DNA of 64,000 bases from Paenibacillus sp. ACRRY (GCF_022346995.1 NZ_JAKRNM010000002.1:865424-929423); one strand, 5' to 3'. Positions 33,734 through 42,821 are shown, counted from the first letter of the stretch. Program-made: numbers and translations. Notes: a model not told the origin generated them from the letters alone.

Positions 33734-34660
33734 GTCGTTCAACCGTTTAGATGATCCTGAGCGATTGAATTGCATGATCAGAATCAACCCGATAATACAG
33801 GCCGTGCCCATCCATTGATAGAAACCAAAAGGTTCATGGAGCCAAACGACGGTTGTACCAACGGCAGCCAGAGGTTCAGCACTTCCAAGCAGGCTGGTCT
33901 CCTTCGGTGTAAGACTTTTTAAACTCGCAATGTAGAACCAAAAAGCAATCATCGTCCCAAAGATAATTGTAAATATCAAGTACCCGTACGTTTCAGTCGA
34001 GATGCTGGCAAAGTCCGCTTTCCATGGCGGGTGGATTAAACTTAGTCCCAGACCACCGATGATCATGGCCCAGCCAACGATAACAAGTGAATCGAATTTC
34101 TTAACCAGCTGTACGGCATAAAGTGTATAAAATGCAGCAGCTACCCCGGATAATAACCCCCATATCACCGCAAGCCAGGAGACAGATAACTGTGTAACCG
34201 AGCCATTCGTCAGCAGTAGAAAACAGCCCACGAGAGCGAGGATGCCACATGCAAGGTCCCTGTGCGTGAGTACAGACTGCTTCCGCAGCGCGAGGTAAAT
34301 CATAATCATGATTGGGGAAAGGTACTGAAGCAGAGTGGCAACGGCGGAGTTGCCATGTTTAATGGAAGCCATGTACGTATACTGTACGGCGAGCATACCT
34401 GCTAATCCAAATATGATCAGTTGTATAGCTGTCTTTTTATGTCTCCATACATCGATAATTTGAGATCTACCGTGTGTACAGGATTGAATCACCAGAAGCA
34501 GAATACCCGCGCTCAGCAATCGAACGGTTACATACCAATTGACTTCAATACCATCCAGTTGAAACAGTTTTTGGGATACGGTTCCTCCGATCCCCCAGCA
34601 GATGGCTCCTGTTAGAACAAGCAGGATACCTGATAGCTTGGTACTTGCAGATGTTGTCAC
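33713..34660 (-). CDS. EamA/DMT-family transporter
   Basis: 315 residues with about ten hydrophobic helices in two homologous halves, typical of the drug/metabolite transporter superfamily: '[19 protein letters not shown]' at the N-terminus, and '[20 protein letters not shown]' in the second EamA repeat. Likely an exporter of amino acids or other small metabolites; substrate unknown. Start GTG 34660 fits 'AAGGTGAGG'; a GTG 15 bases upstream lies inside that site. Divergent from an AraC regulator, which probably controls it. Confidence 0.86.
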   Translation of the reverse strand: MTTSASTKLSGILLVLTGAICWGIGGTVSQKLFQLDGIEVNWYVTVRLLSAGILLLVIQSCTHGRSQIIDVWRHKKTAIQLIIFGLAGMLAVQYTYMASIKHGNSAVATLLQYLSPIMIMIYLALRKQSVLTHRDLACGILALVGCFLLLTNGSVTQLSVSWLAVIWGLLSGVAAAFYTLYAVQLVKKFDSLVIVGWAMIIGGLGLSLIHPPWKADFASISTETYGYLIFTIIFGTMIAFWFYIASLKSLTPKETSLLGSAEPLAAVGTTVVWLHEPFGFYQWMGTACIIGLILIMQFNRSGSSKRLNDKQPHSR

Positions 34661-34759
34661 TCTTGATCGCCTCACCTTAAATATAAGAATAGTGCTATAT
34701 TAAGGAGAAATGCGATATATTAATATCAGTATTGCGCGTGAAAATATAAATATATTGAG

Positions 34760-35680
34760 ATGAGGCTTATGAAAAAGACTGGATTTATCATTGATCAAAA
34801 TCTGAAGGAAATGACGGAGCACCGGACCGATACGTTATCTGTTGCCTGTTATGAAACAACCATTGTGCATAATGTACATGGACACATCCCGCTGCACTGG
34901 CATGATGAATTGCAGTTTGTTGCGGTACTCCAGGGTACAGCGTTGTTCCATATCAATGATCAGAAAATTAGTGTCTCCAAAGGTGATGGCATTTTTATTA
35001 ACAGTGGAGCCATGCATATGGCCGAAGATAATGGAGGCGACAACAACTGTATCTATCTATGTATAAATTTGACACCCCAACTTGCAGCGCCTTCAGATCT
35101 GTACGTAAAGTATGTGCACCCTTATATAACGGCTACCAATTTACCTTTTCTCTATATAGATGGGGGTATAACCTGGGGAGCGCAGATTTTGGAGGCCATC
35201 AGGCTAATCAGAACGGAGCTTGTGAGTCAAGCGCCCTATTACGAATTGAAAGTTGCTTCAGCGCTGCTGGATATGTGGACACTTCTCATTAAGAACGGAT
35301 ATGCGTTGGAGCATGATGCATCCGAGATGACCAGGAGCAGAAGAATAAAGGATATGCTGCAGTGGATTCATCTGAACTATGCCGATCCAGTCAGGTTGGA
35401 GGATATTGCAAGAACGGGACAGTTAAGCCGATCGGAGACATGTCGCTATTTTAAACAAATCCTGCGAACTACACCCATGCAATATGTTATGGATTACCGC
35501 ATCCGGAAAAGCATTGAACTACTGCGGCTCTCCGACCGCAGCATCACCGAAATCGCGTATGAGGTCGGTTTTAACAGCACGAGTTACTACATTCACCAGT
35601 TTCGGAAAAGCATGAAAAAGACGCCTTTACGATTCAGGAGAGAGATCGCCGAGAAGAAACAAGAGGAACGAAACGATTAA
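34760..35680 (+). CDS. AraC-family transcriptional regulator
   Basis: 306 residues. N-terminal cupin ligand domain ('HIPLHWHDELQFVAVLQGTA', 'SKGDGIFINSGAMHM'), and a C-terminal AraC DNA-binding domain ('VRLEDIARTGQLSRSETCRY', 'ITEIAYEVGFNSTSYYIHQF'). Divergently transcribed from the EamA transporter across a 99-base A/T-rich gap, the usual layout of a regulator and its target. Start is ATG 34760 or ATG 34769. Ligand not predictable. Confidence 0.86.
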   Translation: MRLMKKTGFIIDQNLKEMTEHRTDTLSVACYETTIVHNVHGHIPLHWHDELQFVAVLQGTALFHINDQKISVSKGDGIFINSGAMHMAEDNGGDNNCIYLCINLTPQLAAPSDLYVKYVHPYITATNLPFLYIDGGITWGAQILEAIRLIRTELVSQAPYYELKVASALLDMWTLLIKNGYALEHDASEMTRSRRIKDMLQWIHLNYADPVRLEDIARTGQLSRSETCRYFKQILRTTPMQYVMDYRIRKSIELLRLSDRSITEIAYEVGFNSTSYYIHQFRKSMKKTPLRFRREIAEKKQEERND

Positions 35681-35707
35681 CCATCTTTCTGTCAGGTTAT
35701 CAAGTCA

Positions 35708-35731
35708 AGTCGCCACATGGCGGCTTTTTTT
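35708..35731 (+). terminator. Rho-independent terminator of the AraC gene
   Basis: AGTCGCCA-CA-TGGCGGCT stem with one G-T pair, followed by T7. Confidence 0.85.
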
Positions 35732-35819
35732 GTTGTGGAATAGGCTAGCTTATAAGTGTTGATCAATGTAAAACAGTTTTCCTCTCGACTACCCACCCTC
35801 CAGCATATTTTTTCAGTCT

Positions 35820-36127
35820 TTTGGAAAGCGGGGACATGTGCAGCAGAGGGATGGAATCGGTCAAGGGAGCGAAGCGCAGGAAGTTAGCTTCCTGCTTACA
35901 CTAGCAACGCAGGCGGCAGAATAAACCTGAAGAAGCGTAGCGTTCGTCTTTGACTCCGAATTTTTACAACAGAAGATTGAATTGGGGGAATTTGGAGACA
36001 ACAGCGATCGGAAGGTTGGCCTGCCGCCAAGTGCCCGGGTGTAAGTTCTATGCTTTAACATTCGAAGAACAGCGGCCAGTGACCGATCCATCTCGGAGCA
36101 TCTGCCGGTCCCCAAAACCTTTTCCAA
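35820..36127. ncRNA. Candidate structured noncoding element, unclassified
   Basis: No convincing protein gene lies in 35732-36195. Instead the stretch shows nested long-range complementarity: TTGGAAAG (35821) with CTTTTCCAA (36119); GGGGAC (35830-35835) with GTCCCC (36108-36113); GATGGAATCGGTCA (35850-35863) with TGACCGATCCATC (36080-36092), one bulge; GGCGGCAG (35912-35919) with CTGCCGCC (36021-36028); and a local hairpin GCAGGAAG-TTAG-CTTCCTGC (35876-35895). The result is a closed multi-branched fold of about 308 bases. It does not resemble tmRNA, RNase P RNA, SRP RNA, 6S RNA or a riboswitch class I know. It could be a noncoding RNA or a dispersed intergenic repeat; strand unknown. Confidence 0.5.
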
Positions 36128-36195
36128 CCCGAATGTAATAAATTTGCACATTCTTCAAATACTAACCTAAATTACGCAGTAAAGGAGTGTTTCGG

Positions 36196-36852
36196 ATGTC
36201 TCTGACACCCACTCCAACGGTCTACATTCGTCTGCGCAGCCGTATCCGCATCCAGAGGGGCAGAGGAGTCAAGCTTGGTGATATCGCTCACGTGTTAACC
36301 TCTCCGGAAGATGGGGAAAGAAGGCTGCTTGAGCTTGAACTGCTGCGCCCGGGACCGGAGGACGGCAATCTGATCCTGATTGACATCTTGCAGATCATTC
36401 CTCAGATACGGCGTATGCTGCCGGAAGTCACCGTCGAACTCATTGGTTCGGGGCACACGCTGGTTGAGGTCGTTGCGGGAACTGGCAAACCTTCCAAATC
36501 CCTGTTCATCCTGGTCTGGCTGCTGTTGTTCTTTGGATCGGCACTGACCATCATGAATTTTCATGCAGATGTAAACATGCAGGAAGTTCAGATTCGGATC
36601 GTGGAGATGATTACGGGTCGCCGGGACGAACATCCTTATTTGTTTCAGGTGGCGTACTCCATCGGAATCGGGTTGGGTATGGCTGTATTCTTTAATCATT
36701 TATTCAAGAAAAAGTGGAATGAAGAACCTACTCCTCTTGAAGTGGAAATGTTTTTATATCAGCAAAATGTAGACAAGTTTGTCGTCATTGAAGAAACCGA
36801 ACGAATGCATGAGCAGGAACGCGGGGAGATGAATGCCGATGAGCGTTCTTAA
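36196..36852 (+). CDS. spoVAA: Stage V sporulation protein AA
   Basis: 218 residues. A soluble N-terminal domain of about 110 residues ('VYIRLRSRIRIQRGRGVKLG', 'ILQIIPQIRRMLPEV') is followed by two membrane segments ('SLFILVWLLLFFGSALTIM', 'YSIGIGLGMAVFFNHLF') and a charged tail. SpoVA proteins import dipicolinic acid into spores and release it on germination. Start ATG 36196 with 'AAAGGAG'; GTG 36187 lies within that site. Overlaps spoVAB by 14 bases. Confidence 0.9.
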   Translation: MSLTPTPTVYIRLRSRIRIQRGRGVKLGDIAHVLTSPEDGERRLLELELLRPGPEDGNLILIDILQIIPQIRRMLPEVTVELIGSGHTLVEVVAGTGKPSKSLFILVWLLLFFGSALTIMNFHADVNMQEVQIRIVEMITGRRDEHPYLFQVAYSIGIGLGMAVFFNHLFKKKWNEEPTPLEVEMFLYQQNVDKFVVIEETERMHEQERGEMNADERS

Positions 36853-37261
36853 TGGAGTAATCAGTATTGTACTTGGGATTGCGGGAGGAGTTGCCGTAGG
36901 AAGTGGCGTAATTGCCCTCATTCTCGTGCTGGACATGATCCCCAGATTGGCACAGCTGACTCGTTCTTATGACAAGACGCATTGGTATGAAGGGGCATTG
37001 ATCGGAGGGTCGCTCGTCGGAACCGTCGCTGATTTCTGGCATTGGAAGGTACATGGAATACTGATCCTGAGTCCGATTATTGGGTGTTTTTGCGGTGTGT
37101 TTATTGGCCTGCTTGCCGCGGCACTGACCGAGGTACTGAATGTACTGCCTGTACTTGCTAAACGTCTGGGCATGAAATCGTATTTGTTTGGACTGCTGCT
37201 GGCCATGATTTTGGGCAAAATGACAGGTTCCTTATTTGACTTTTTTGTATACCAACGTTAG
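36839..37261 (+). CDS. spoVAB: Stage V sporulation protein AB
   Basis: 140 residues with four predicted membrane helices ('VISIVLGIAGGVAVGSGVIA', 'GILILSPIIGCFCGVFIGLL', 'SYLFGLLLAMILGKMTG'). Membrane partner of SpoVAA. Start chosen at ATG 36839, 10 bases after 'GGGGAG' (36823-36828); ATG 36833 is too close. It lies inside the end of spoVAA, so translation is coupled. Confidence 0.88.
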   Translation: MSVLNGVISIVLGIAGGVAVGSGVIALILVLDMIPRLAQLTRSYDKTHWYEGALIGGSLVGTVADFWHWKVHGILILSPIIGCFCGVFIGLLAAALTEVLNVLPVLAKRLGMKSYLFGLLLAMILGKMTGSLFDFFVYQR

Positions 37262-37287
37262 GTCAAGGAATCGAAGGAGGAAGGAAA

Positions 37288-38955
37288 ATGGATGTGAGAT
37301 CTGACAATGCTGGGCATGGTTCAGGTGAGGGAGTACCCGAAGAGCTGCTGCACAAAACGCCTTATGAAATTCAAAAGGAAGAGGAGCGCAGAGCGTACGA
37401 AAAAAAGAAGCAGGATGAAATGTCCGACAGTGTTGAAGAATCCGTGCAGTACTGGCAGGACAGTGATGATATTTCCGCTCGCATGAGTGACAACAAATAT
37501 ACATTGAAGCAGGTTTTGGGCCTCGGGGAGTCCTTTGATGTCAATATGAGGGAGATGATCCTGGGAGGCAAAAAGGTTGGATTGCTGATGCTGACAGGAT
37601 TTGCAAAAGACGAAATCTTGCTGGAAGTGTTGAAAAGGCTGACCTACCTTACCCCTGATCAAATTTCGGGTCATGCGCTTAAGGCCTATTTTGATTGCTA
37701 CATTCCACATATCCAGGTAGAGAAAGTAGATAAAATGAGCGCGGTCATCAACAAGGTTCTTACGGGTATGAGTGCATTGTTTGTTGAAGGAGACCGCTCT
37801 GTATTAGTGATGGATACACGAAGTTATCCGGTGCGCTCACCCGAAGAACCTTCTCTTGAACGAGTTGTTCGGGGGTCAAGGGATGGATTTACAGAAACAC
37901 TTCTGACCAATGTGACCTTGGTGAGACGCAGGATTCGCGACCCTGGATTGAAGTTCGAGATCATGCAGGTGGGGCGGAGAACTCAAACCGATGTTTGCGT
38001 GGTGTACATCGATGATATCGTCGATAAAGTGCAGGTGGATTCGGTCCGCGAAAAAATCAAACGGGTAGATATCGATGGCATACCTGCAGCAGATAAACAG
38101 CTGGAGGAAGCAATTATCAATAAGGGATGGAATCCTTTCCCTCTGGTTCGCTACTCGGAACGGCCCGATGTTACGGCATCTCACCTGCTTGAAGGCAGGG
38201 TTGTCATATTTGTTGATACCTCGCCAAGTGTGATGATTTTGCCTACAACCTTTTTCGATCTGTGTGAGCATGCAGAAGAAAATAGGCAGACTGCGTTTAT
38301 GGGGACTTACTTGCGTTGGGTCCGCTTTGCCGGCATTTTAATCTCGTTGTTTTTGCTGCCGCTATGGATGCTGATGGTGATTGATCCTGCGCTCAAACCG
38401 ATGGGGCTCGAGTTTATAGGTCCTCAAGAGAATGTTAAGCTCCCGATTATTTTGCAGTTCCTACTGATTGAACTTGGTGTCGATTTGTTACGAATGGCGG
38501 CAGTTCATACCCCTACACCTCTTGCATCGGCGATGGGGTTGATTGCAGCAATATTGGTCGGGGATATTGCTGTGAAAACAGGATATTTTGTCAATGAGGT
38601 CGTTCTGTACATGGCTATTGCTGCCATCGGGATGTTTGCCACACCAAGCTATGAGCTTGGGCTTGCGAATCGGCTGGTGAGGCTGTTCCTGCTGATCGCT
38701 GTTGCCATTTTCAAGGTGCCGGGGTTTGTGGTAGGTACAACACTGCTTGTTATCGCGCTGACCATACACCGATCCTATAATTCCTCTTACTTATGGCCGT
38801 TTATACCGTTTAATGCAAAGGCTCTGGGGAACTTCCTGTTCCGTATGCCTCTGCTTGAAAGTAAAAAACGTCCATCATTCAATAAAACAAGAGACAACAC
38901 AAAAATGTCCGATGATCCGGACGGTGAAAAGCGAAAAAGTAAAAAACACAAATGA
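37288..38955 (+). CDS. spoVAF: Stage V sporulation protein AF (GerA-like)
   Basis: 555 residues, about 60 longer than B. subtilis SpoVAF. GerA-family layout: a charged N-terminal extension, a large soluble domain (about residues 60-320: 'DCYIPHIQVEKVDKMSAVIN', 'RRRIRDPGLKFEIMQVGRRT') and a C-terminal domain with about five membrane helices. It influences germination with the GerA-type receptors. The next gene after spoVAB is normally spoVAC; here AC, AD and AE are skipped, so the operon is reduced to AA-AB-AF. Start ATG with 'GAAGGAGGAAGG'. Confidence 0.9.
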   Translation: MDVRSDNAGHGSGEGVPEELLHKTPYEIQKEEERRAYEKKKQDEMSDSVEESVQYWQDSDDISARMSDNKYTLKQVLGLGESFDVNMREMILGGKKVGLLMLTGFAKDEILLEVLKRLTYLTPDQISGHALKAYFDCYIPHIQVEKVDKMSAVINKVLTGMSALFVEGDRSVLVMDTRSYPVRSPEEPSLERVVRGSRDGFTETLLTNVTLVRRRIRDPGLKFEIMQVGRRTQTDVCVVYIDDIVDKVQVDSVREKIKRVDIDGIPAADKQLEEAIINKGWNPFPLVRYSERPDVTASHLLEGRVVIFVDTSPSVMILPTTFFDLCEHAEENRQTAFMGTYLRWVRFAGILISLFLLPLWMLMVIDPALKPMGLEFIGPQENVKLPIILQFLLIELGVDLLRMAAVHTPTPLASAMGLIAAILVGDIAVKTGYFVNEVVLYMAIAAIGMFATPSYELGLANRLVRLFLLIAVAIFKVPGFVVGTTLLVIALTIHRSYNSSYLWPFIPFNAKALGNFLFRMPLLESKKRPSFNKTRDNTKMSDDPDGEKRKSKKHK

Positions 38956-38992
38956 TCTGCCTAAAAATCCATTCTTCTCGCTGACGAATTTG

Positions 38993-39040
38993 ATATACTG
39001 GTGTAAAATCATTGGAATAGAAGAAACTATTCCAGTATAT
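38993..39040 (+). promoter_or_regulatory. Inverted repeats before lysA (possible operator or attenuator)
   Basis: ATATACTGG (38993-39001) and CCAGTATAT (39032-39040) are exact inverted repeats, and within them TGGAATAG (39013-39020) pairs with CTATTCCA (39027-39034). The two pairings share CCA and so exclude each other. The gap is too short for a lysine riboswitch. Role unknown. Confidence 0.5.
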
Positions 39041-39062
39041 AAAAAAGTGAGGAATGCTGATT

Positions 39063-40394
39063 ATGTATTTACATGGTACAAGTAAAATAAATGCTCAAGG
39101 CCATCTCGAAATTGGCGGAGTAGATACAACGGACTTGAAAGAACAATTTGGAACACCACTCTATGTTGTGGACGAGCAATTGGTTCGCGATCGCTGCAGA
39201 GAATACATGGATGCATTCCGTGCTTCTGGGCTGGGTTTCCAAGTTGCATATGCAAGCAAAGCGTTTTGCGTTATGGCGATGTGTGCTCTTGCTGCGGAAG
39301 AGGGGCTTTCATTGGACGTGGTTTCGGATGGCGAATTGTTTACAGCACTGCAAGCAGGATTCCCGGCTGAACGCATTCATTTCCACGGTAACAACAAAAC
39401 GTTGGAAGAGATCGAAATGGCACTTGATGCCGAGATCGGCTGCTTCGTTGTGGATAACTTCAATGAATTGCACTTGCTGCAGGCTGTAGCCGCAGAGAAA
39501 AACCGTCAAGTGAACATCCTGCTTCGTGTGACGCCTGGTGTTGAAGCGCATACGCATGAATATATCTCCACTGGTCAAACAGATTCGAAATTCGGATTCG
39601 ATATCGGTAACGGAACAGCGTTTGAAGCGATTGAGCTGGCTTCCAAACAGTCCAACCTCGTATTGCTGGGTGTACACTCCCACATCGGATCTCAAATCTT
39701 TGAGGTCGAAGGTTTCCAAATGGCGATTCAGCGTGTAGCTGAATTTGCTGCAAGCGTATATGAGCGTATTAATGTAGCATTCAAAGTGGTTAACTTGGGC
39801 GGCGGATTCGGTATCCGCTATACAGAAGGGGATACACCGCTTGAAGTAGCACAATACGTGAAAGCCATCACGGATGCAGTCAAAAACCATTTTGCCCAAA
39901 TCGGATACGACGTTCCGGAAATCTGGGTTGAACCAGGCCGCAGTATCGTTGGTGAAGCAGGTACAACACTGTACACCGTTGGTACGAGCAAAGATATCCC
40001 TGGTGTGCGCAAATATGTCGCAGTGGATGGCGGCATGACGGACAACCCGCGTCCAGCATTGTATGAATCCAAATATGAAGCTGTACTCGCCAACCGTGCA
40101 AATGAGTCTGCTCAGGAGACCGTTTCGGTTGCCGGCAAATGCTGCGAGAGCGGCGACATGTTGATCTGGGATCTGGACCTGCCTAAAGTTCAGAGCGGTG
40201 ATCTGCTTGCCGTTGCCTGCACAGGTGCGTACAACTACTCCATGGCAAGCAACTATAACCGGATTCGCCGTCCGGCTGTCGTGTTTGTCAAAGACGGCCA
40301 AGGTGATGTGGTTGTACGTCGTGAAACGTATCAGGACATCATTCAGAATGACCTCGTGCCTGAGCGTATCGCTAAACAGCCTGTAACCCGTTAA
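39063..40394 (+). CDS. lysA: Diaminopimelate decarboxylase
   Basis: 443 residues. Last step of lysine biosynthesis, PLP-dependent. The Schiff-base lysine is in 'VAYASKAFCVMAMC'; further motifs are 'LGVHSHIGSQIFEVEGFQMA', 'NLGGGFGIRYTEGD', 'EPGRSIVGEAGTTLYTVG' and the substrate-binding 'CCESGDMLIWD'. Start ATG 39063: 'AAGTGAGGA' (39045-39053) is well placed for it and directly abuts an upstream in-frame ATG at 39054. lysA after the spoVA genes matches Bacillus. Confidence 0.95.
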   Translation: MYLHGTSKINAQGHLEIGGVDTTDLKEQFGTPLYVVDEQLVRDRCREYMDAFRASGLGFQVAYASKAFCVMAMCALAAEEGLSLDVVSDGELFTALQAGFPAERIHFHGNNKTLEEIEMALDAEIGCFVVDNFNELHLLQAVAAEKNRQVNILLRVTPGVEAHTHEYISTGQTDSKFGFDIGNGTAFEAIELASKQSNLVLLGVHSHIGSQIFEVEGFQMAIQRVAEFAASVYERINVAFKVVNLGGGFGIRYTEGDTPLEVAQYVKAITDAVKNHFAQIGYDVPEIWVEPGRSIVGEAGTTLYTVGTSKDIPGVRKYVAVDGGMTDNPRPALYESKYEAVLANRANESAQETVSVAGKCCESGDMLIWDLDLPKVQSGDLLAVACTGAYNYSMASNYNRIRRPAVVFVKDGQGDVVVRRETYQDIIQNDLVPERIAKQPVTR

Positions 40395-40415
40395 TATTAA
40401 AAAGTACCAAATAGT

Positions 40416-40455
40416 AAAAAAGACAAAAAGGAAGACTCCTTTTTGTCTTTTTTTG
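40416..40455 (+). terminator. Rho-independent terminator of lysA
   Basis: AAAAAAGACAAAAAGGA pairs exactly with TCCTTTTTGTCTTTTTT around a 3-4 base loop. Confidence 0.85.
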
Positions 40456-40607
40456 CTCCTAAGACCAACATTTTCGAAAAAACTTGCTGTTTATTTTGCG
40501 GTTGGACTCATTTCGGTGTACACTAAGAAAAGTGCTATAGAGCTTGGCCCAGGGTCATGCAGGATGGCACCACTAACGATGGTCAATACGAAAGGAGTCA
40601 TTTACAT

Positions 40608-41039
40608 ATGGCGAAACAAGCGAAAATCAAAATGGCAAACGGCGGAGAAGTTCTTATCGACCTGTTCGATCAAGAAGCTCCAAATACAGTGGCAAACTTT
40701 GAGAAACTGGCTAACTCCGGCTTCTACAACGGTCTCGTATTCCACCGCGTAATTCCAGGCTTCGTAGCACAAGGCGGATGCCCTAACGGATCTGGTGCAG
40801 GTGGCCCAGGATACACAATCAACTGTGAGATCAACCCGAACAAACATGAGCGCGGAACTCTTGCAATGGCACACGCAGGCCGTAACACAGGTGGAAGCCA
40901 GTTCTACATCTGCTACCAACCACAGCCACATTTGGATGGACAACATACCGTATTCGGTAAAGTAACCAAAGGTATGGAGTTCGTAGATGCTTTCGAAGGT
41001 CGCGACAAAATGGAAACTGTTGAAGTAGTAGAAGTTTAA
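40608..41039 (+). CDS. ppiB: Peptidyl-prolyl cis-trans isomerase (cyclophilin type)
   Basis: 143 residues, a single cytoplasmic cyclophilin domain: '[20 protein letters not shown]' and '[20 protein letters not shown]' carry the catalytic and binding residues. No signal peptide. ATG 40608 has 'AAAGGAG' upstream; the frame is open further upstream but without translation signals. Located between lysA and the rib operon as in Bacillus. Confidence 0.94.
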   Translation: MAKQAKIKMANGGEVLIDLFDQEAPNTVANFEKLANSGFYNGLVFHRVIPGFVAQGGCPNGSGAGGPGYTINCEINPNKHERGTLAMAHAGRNTGGSQFYICYQPQPHLDGQHTVFGKVTKGMEFVDAFEGRDKMETVEVVEV

Positions 41040-41064
41040 TCGTTATCCTAATTAATAAAAAAGG

Positions 41065-41096
41065 CCGTTTCGTTTATAAAACGAAGCGGTTTTTTT
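41065..41096 (+). terminator. Rho-independent terminator of ppiB
   Basis: CCGTTTCGTTT-ATA-AAACGAAGCGG stem (one bulge), then T7. Confidence 0.88.
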
Positions 41097-41195
41097 ATAT
41101 GCTTTTGCTTATTAAAAGTTAGTATGTGACAAAAAGGAACAAAAAACAATTGATTTTTTGACGTTAAAGTGCTAACATCCAATTAATAACGAAAG

Positions 41196-41354
41196 CGATC
41201 CTTCAGGGCAGGGTGCAATTCCCTACCGGCGGTGATGCAGTGTGTGAGGATATCTATCCAGCACTTTTGCAAAGTCCGTGACCTGTCTGCCTGTGGCAGA
41301 TGGCTGATCTGGTGCAATTCCAGAACCGACAGTATAGTCTGGATGGGAGAAGGA
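41196..41354 (+). promoter_or_regulatory. FMN riboswitch (RFN element) of the rib operon
   Basis: All conserved blocks of the FMN aptamer are present: 'CTTCAGGGCAGGGTG', 'TTCCCTACCGGCGGTGATG', 'GTCCGTGACC', 'GGTGCAATTCC', 'CCGACAGTATAGTCTGGATG' and the closing 'GGAGAAGGAG'. FMN binding should stop transcription or translation of the riboflavin genes. Between it and ribD lie about 360 bases, including a GTGCAG/CTGCAC hairpin at about 41358-41380 and a terminator at 41605. Confidence 0.95.
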
Positions 41355-41604
41355 GAGGGTGCAGCCTAATTGGACTGCACTCCGCAGAAGCGTTGCTGCA
41401 CAGCAATGGTCGAAGTTTATTTCTGTGCAGGGAAAGTCGGTTATCCGGCAGTTTCCATACATATGCCACACCATAGAAGCTCTTTACCTGTAATTATGTT
41501 CATTAGGTATGTGTTTGCTTTCACTTGCCTGAAATGGAATTATGGCGGAGTGCTTTTGGCAATCGTATCAACGACATCCTGCTGGTGACACATGTCTCTC
41601 ATCA

Positions 41605-41642
41605 TCCCTACCCGAACGATTGTTCGAGTGGGGATTTTTAAT
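41605..41642 (+). terminator. Terminator in the rib leader (probable riboswitch expression platform)
   Basis: ATCCCTACCCGAAC pairs with GTTCGAGTGGGGAT around GATT, followed by T5. It lies 250 bases after the aptamer and 75 bases before ribD. The interval 41355-41604 holds no convincing gene. Confidence 0.75.
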
Positions 41643-41717
41643 TTGGATATGGTATAACCGCCTCTCTGCTCGAAGGGAGGCCTATAATTTAAGATTCTAA
41701 CCGTGGGGTGACCGGAC

Positions 41718-42821
41718 TTGGAAATGATCAATGATGAATTTTATATGGGGCTTGCGTTGGATATGGCAGAACGTGCACAGGGGCAAACAGGGATTAACCC
41801 TGTCGTCGGTTGTGTAGTTGTAAAAGAAGGCCGCGTCGTAGGTCTGGGAAGTCACCTCAAGCGAGGTACGGGCCATGCGGAGGTACACGCCTTGAATATG
41901 GCAGGCAGTGATGCTGAAGGCAGTACAGTGTATGTTACGCTCGAGCCTTGCAGCCACTATGGCAAAACGCCGCCATGCAGTGAGCGTTTGATTCACGAGA
42001 AAGTGAAGCGTGTTGTTGTGTGTTGTGAGGATCCGAATCCGCAGGTATCCGGCAGAGGAATCAGCATGCTGCGTCAACAAGGTATTGAGGTTGAGGTTGG
42101 CATTTTGCGCGATCGGGGAAGACGTCTGAATGAAAAATTCATTAAGTACATTACCACCGGTTTGCCGTTTGTCACCTTAAAAACGGCATCCACGCTGGAT
42201 GGCAAAATTGCGACCCGCAGCGGAGACAGCAAATGGATCTCCAACGAACCCGCGCGCGAAATCGTGCATGCACTCCGCCATCGTCATCAGGGCATCATGG
42301 TTGGTGTGGATACAGTTATCGCAGACAATCCAGAGTTGACCACCCGTCTTCAAGTGGAAGGAATCAGTCCTGTACGAATTGTTGTCGATTCGAAGCTTCG
42401 TCTCCCTGTTGGAGCCAAGATGGTCAAGGATGGACTAGCACCGACATGGGTACTTACGACGGATGAGGCGAGCCCTGAGGCCGCCGAGCGCCTGGAGGCC
42501 TATGGTGTAGAGATTATCCGCTGTGGTCCTGGACCTCGTGTGGATTTGCTGAATGGGCTTAGCAAGTTGGGAGAACGGGAAATAGGCTCCATCCTGCTTG
42601 AAGGCGGAGGAACGTTGAATGGAGCCATGCTGGAAGCCAAATTGGTCGATCGGCTGTTGATGTTTATCGCTCCTAAGATAGTGGGCGGATACGATACACC
42701 GGGAAGCTTCCGATTTGAAGGTGTAGAGCGTATGAGTCAGGCCATTCAATTGAATCAGCTGGAAATTGAGCAAGTTGGAGATAATATTAGTATTGGCGGA
42801 ATCCCCGTCTGGCCTGAATAA
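41718..42821 (+). CDS. ribD: Riboflavin biosynthesis deaminase/reductase RibD
   Basis: 367 residues, bifunctional. N-terminal zinc deaminase domain with 'GHAEVHALNMAG' and 'TLEPCSHYGKTPPCSERLI'; C-terminal reductase domain with 'LKTASTLDGKIATRSGDSKW' and 'ILLEGGGTLNGAMLEAKLVD'. Catalyses the second and third steps from GTP. Start TTG 41718 with 'GGGGTGA' 6-7 bases upstream; ATG 41724 is the alternative. First gene of the riboswitch-controlled operon. Confidence 0.95.
   Translation: MEMINDEFYMGLALDMAERAQGQTGINPVVGCVVVKEGRVVGLGSHLKRGTGHAEVHALNMAGSDAEGSTVYVTLEPCSHYGKTPPCSERLIHEKVKRVVVCCEDPNPQVSGRGISMLRQQGIEVEVGILRDRGRRLNEKFIKYITTGLPFVTLKTASTLDGKIATRSGDSKWISNEPAREIVHALRHRHQGIMVGVDTVIADNPELTTRLQVEGISPVRIVVDSKLRLPVGAKMVKDGLAPTWVLTTDEASPEAAERLEAYGVEIIRCGPGPRVDLLNGLSKLGEREIGSILLEGGGTLNGAMLEAKLVDRLLMFIAPKIVGGYDTPGSFRFEGVERMSQAIQLNQLEIEQVGDNISIGGIPVWPE

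Noticed and set aside
35861..36151. Minus-strand open frame of 96 codons in the gap before spoVAA
   Set aside because: No ribosome site, no recognisable motif, and the same bases form the nested inverted repeats of the structured element; coding is less likely than RNA structure.
39309..40301. 330-codon minus-strand frame opposite lysA
   Set aside because: lysA is complete and in its conserved place; the reverse frame has no motif or ribosome site.
41370..41588. 72-codon frame in the rib leader
   Set aside because: No ribosome site or recognisable composition; lies between riboswitch aptamer and terminator and is better read as leader RNA.
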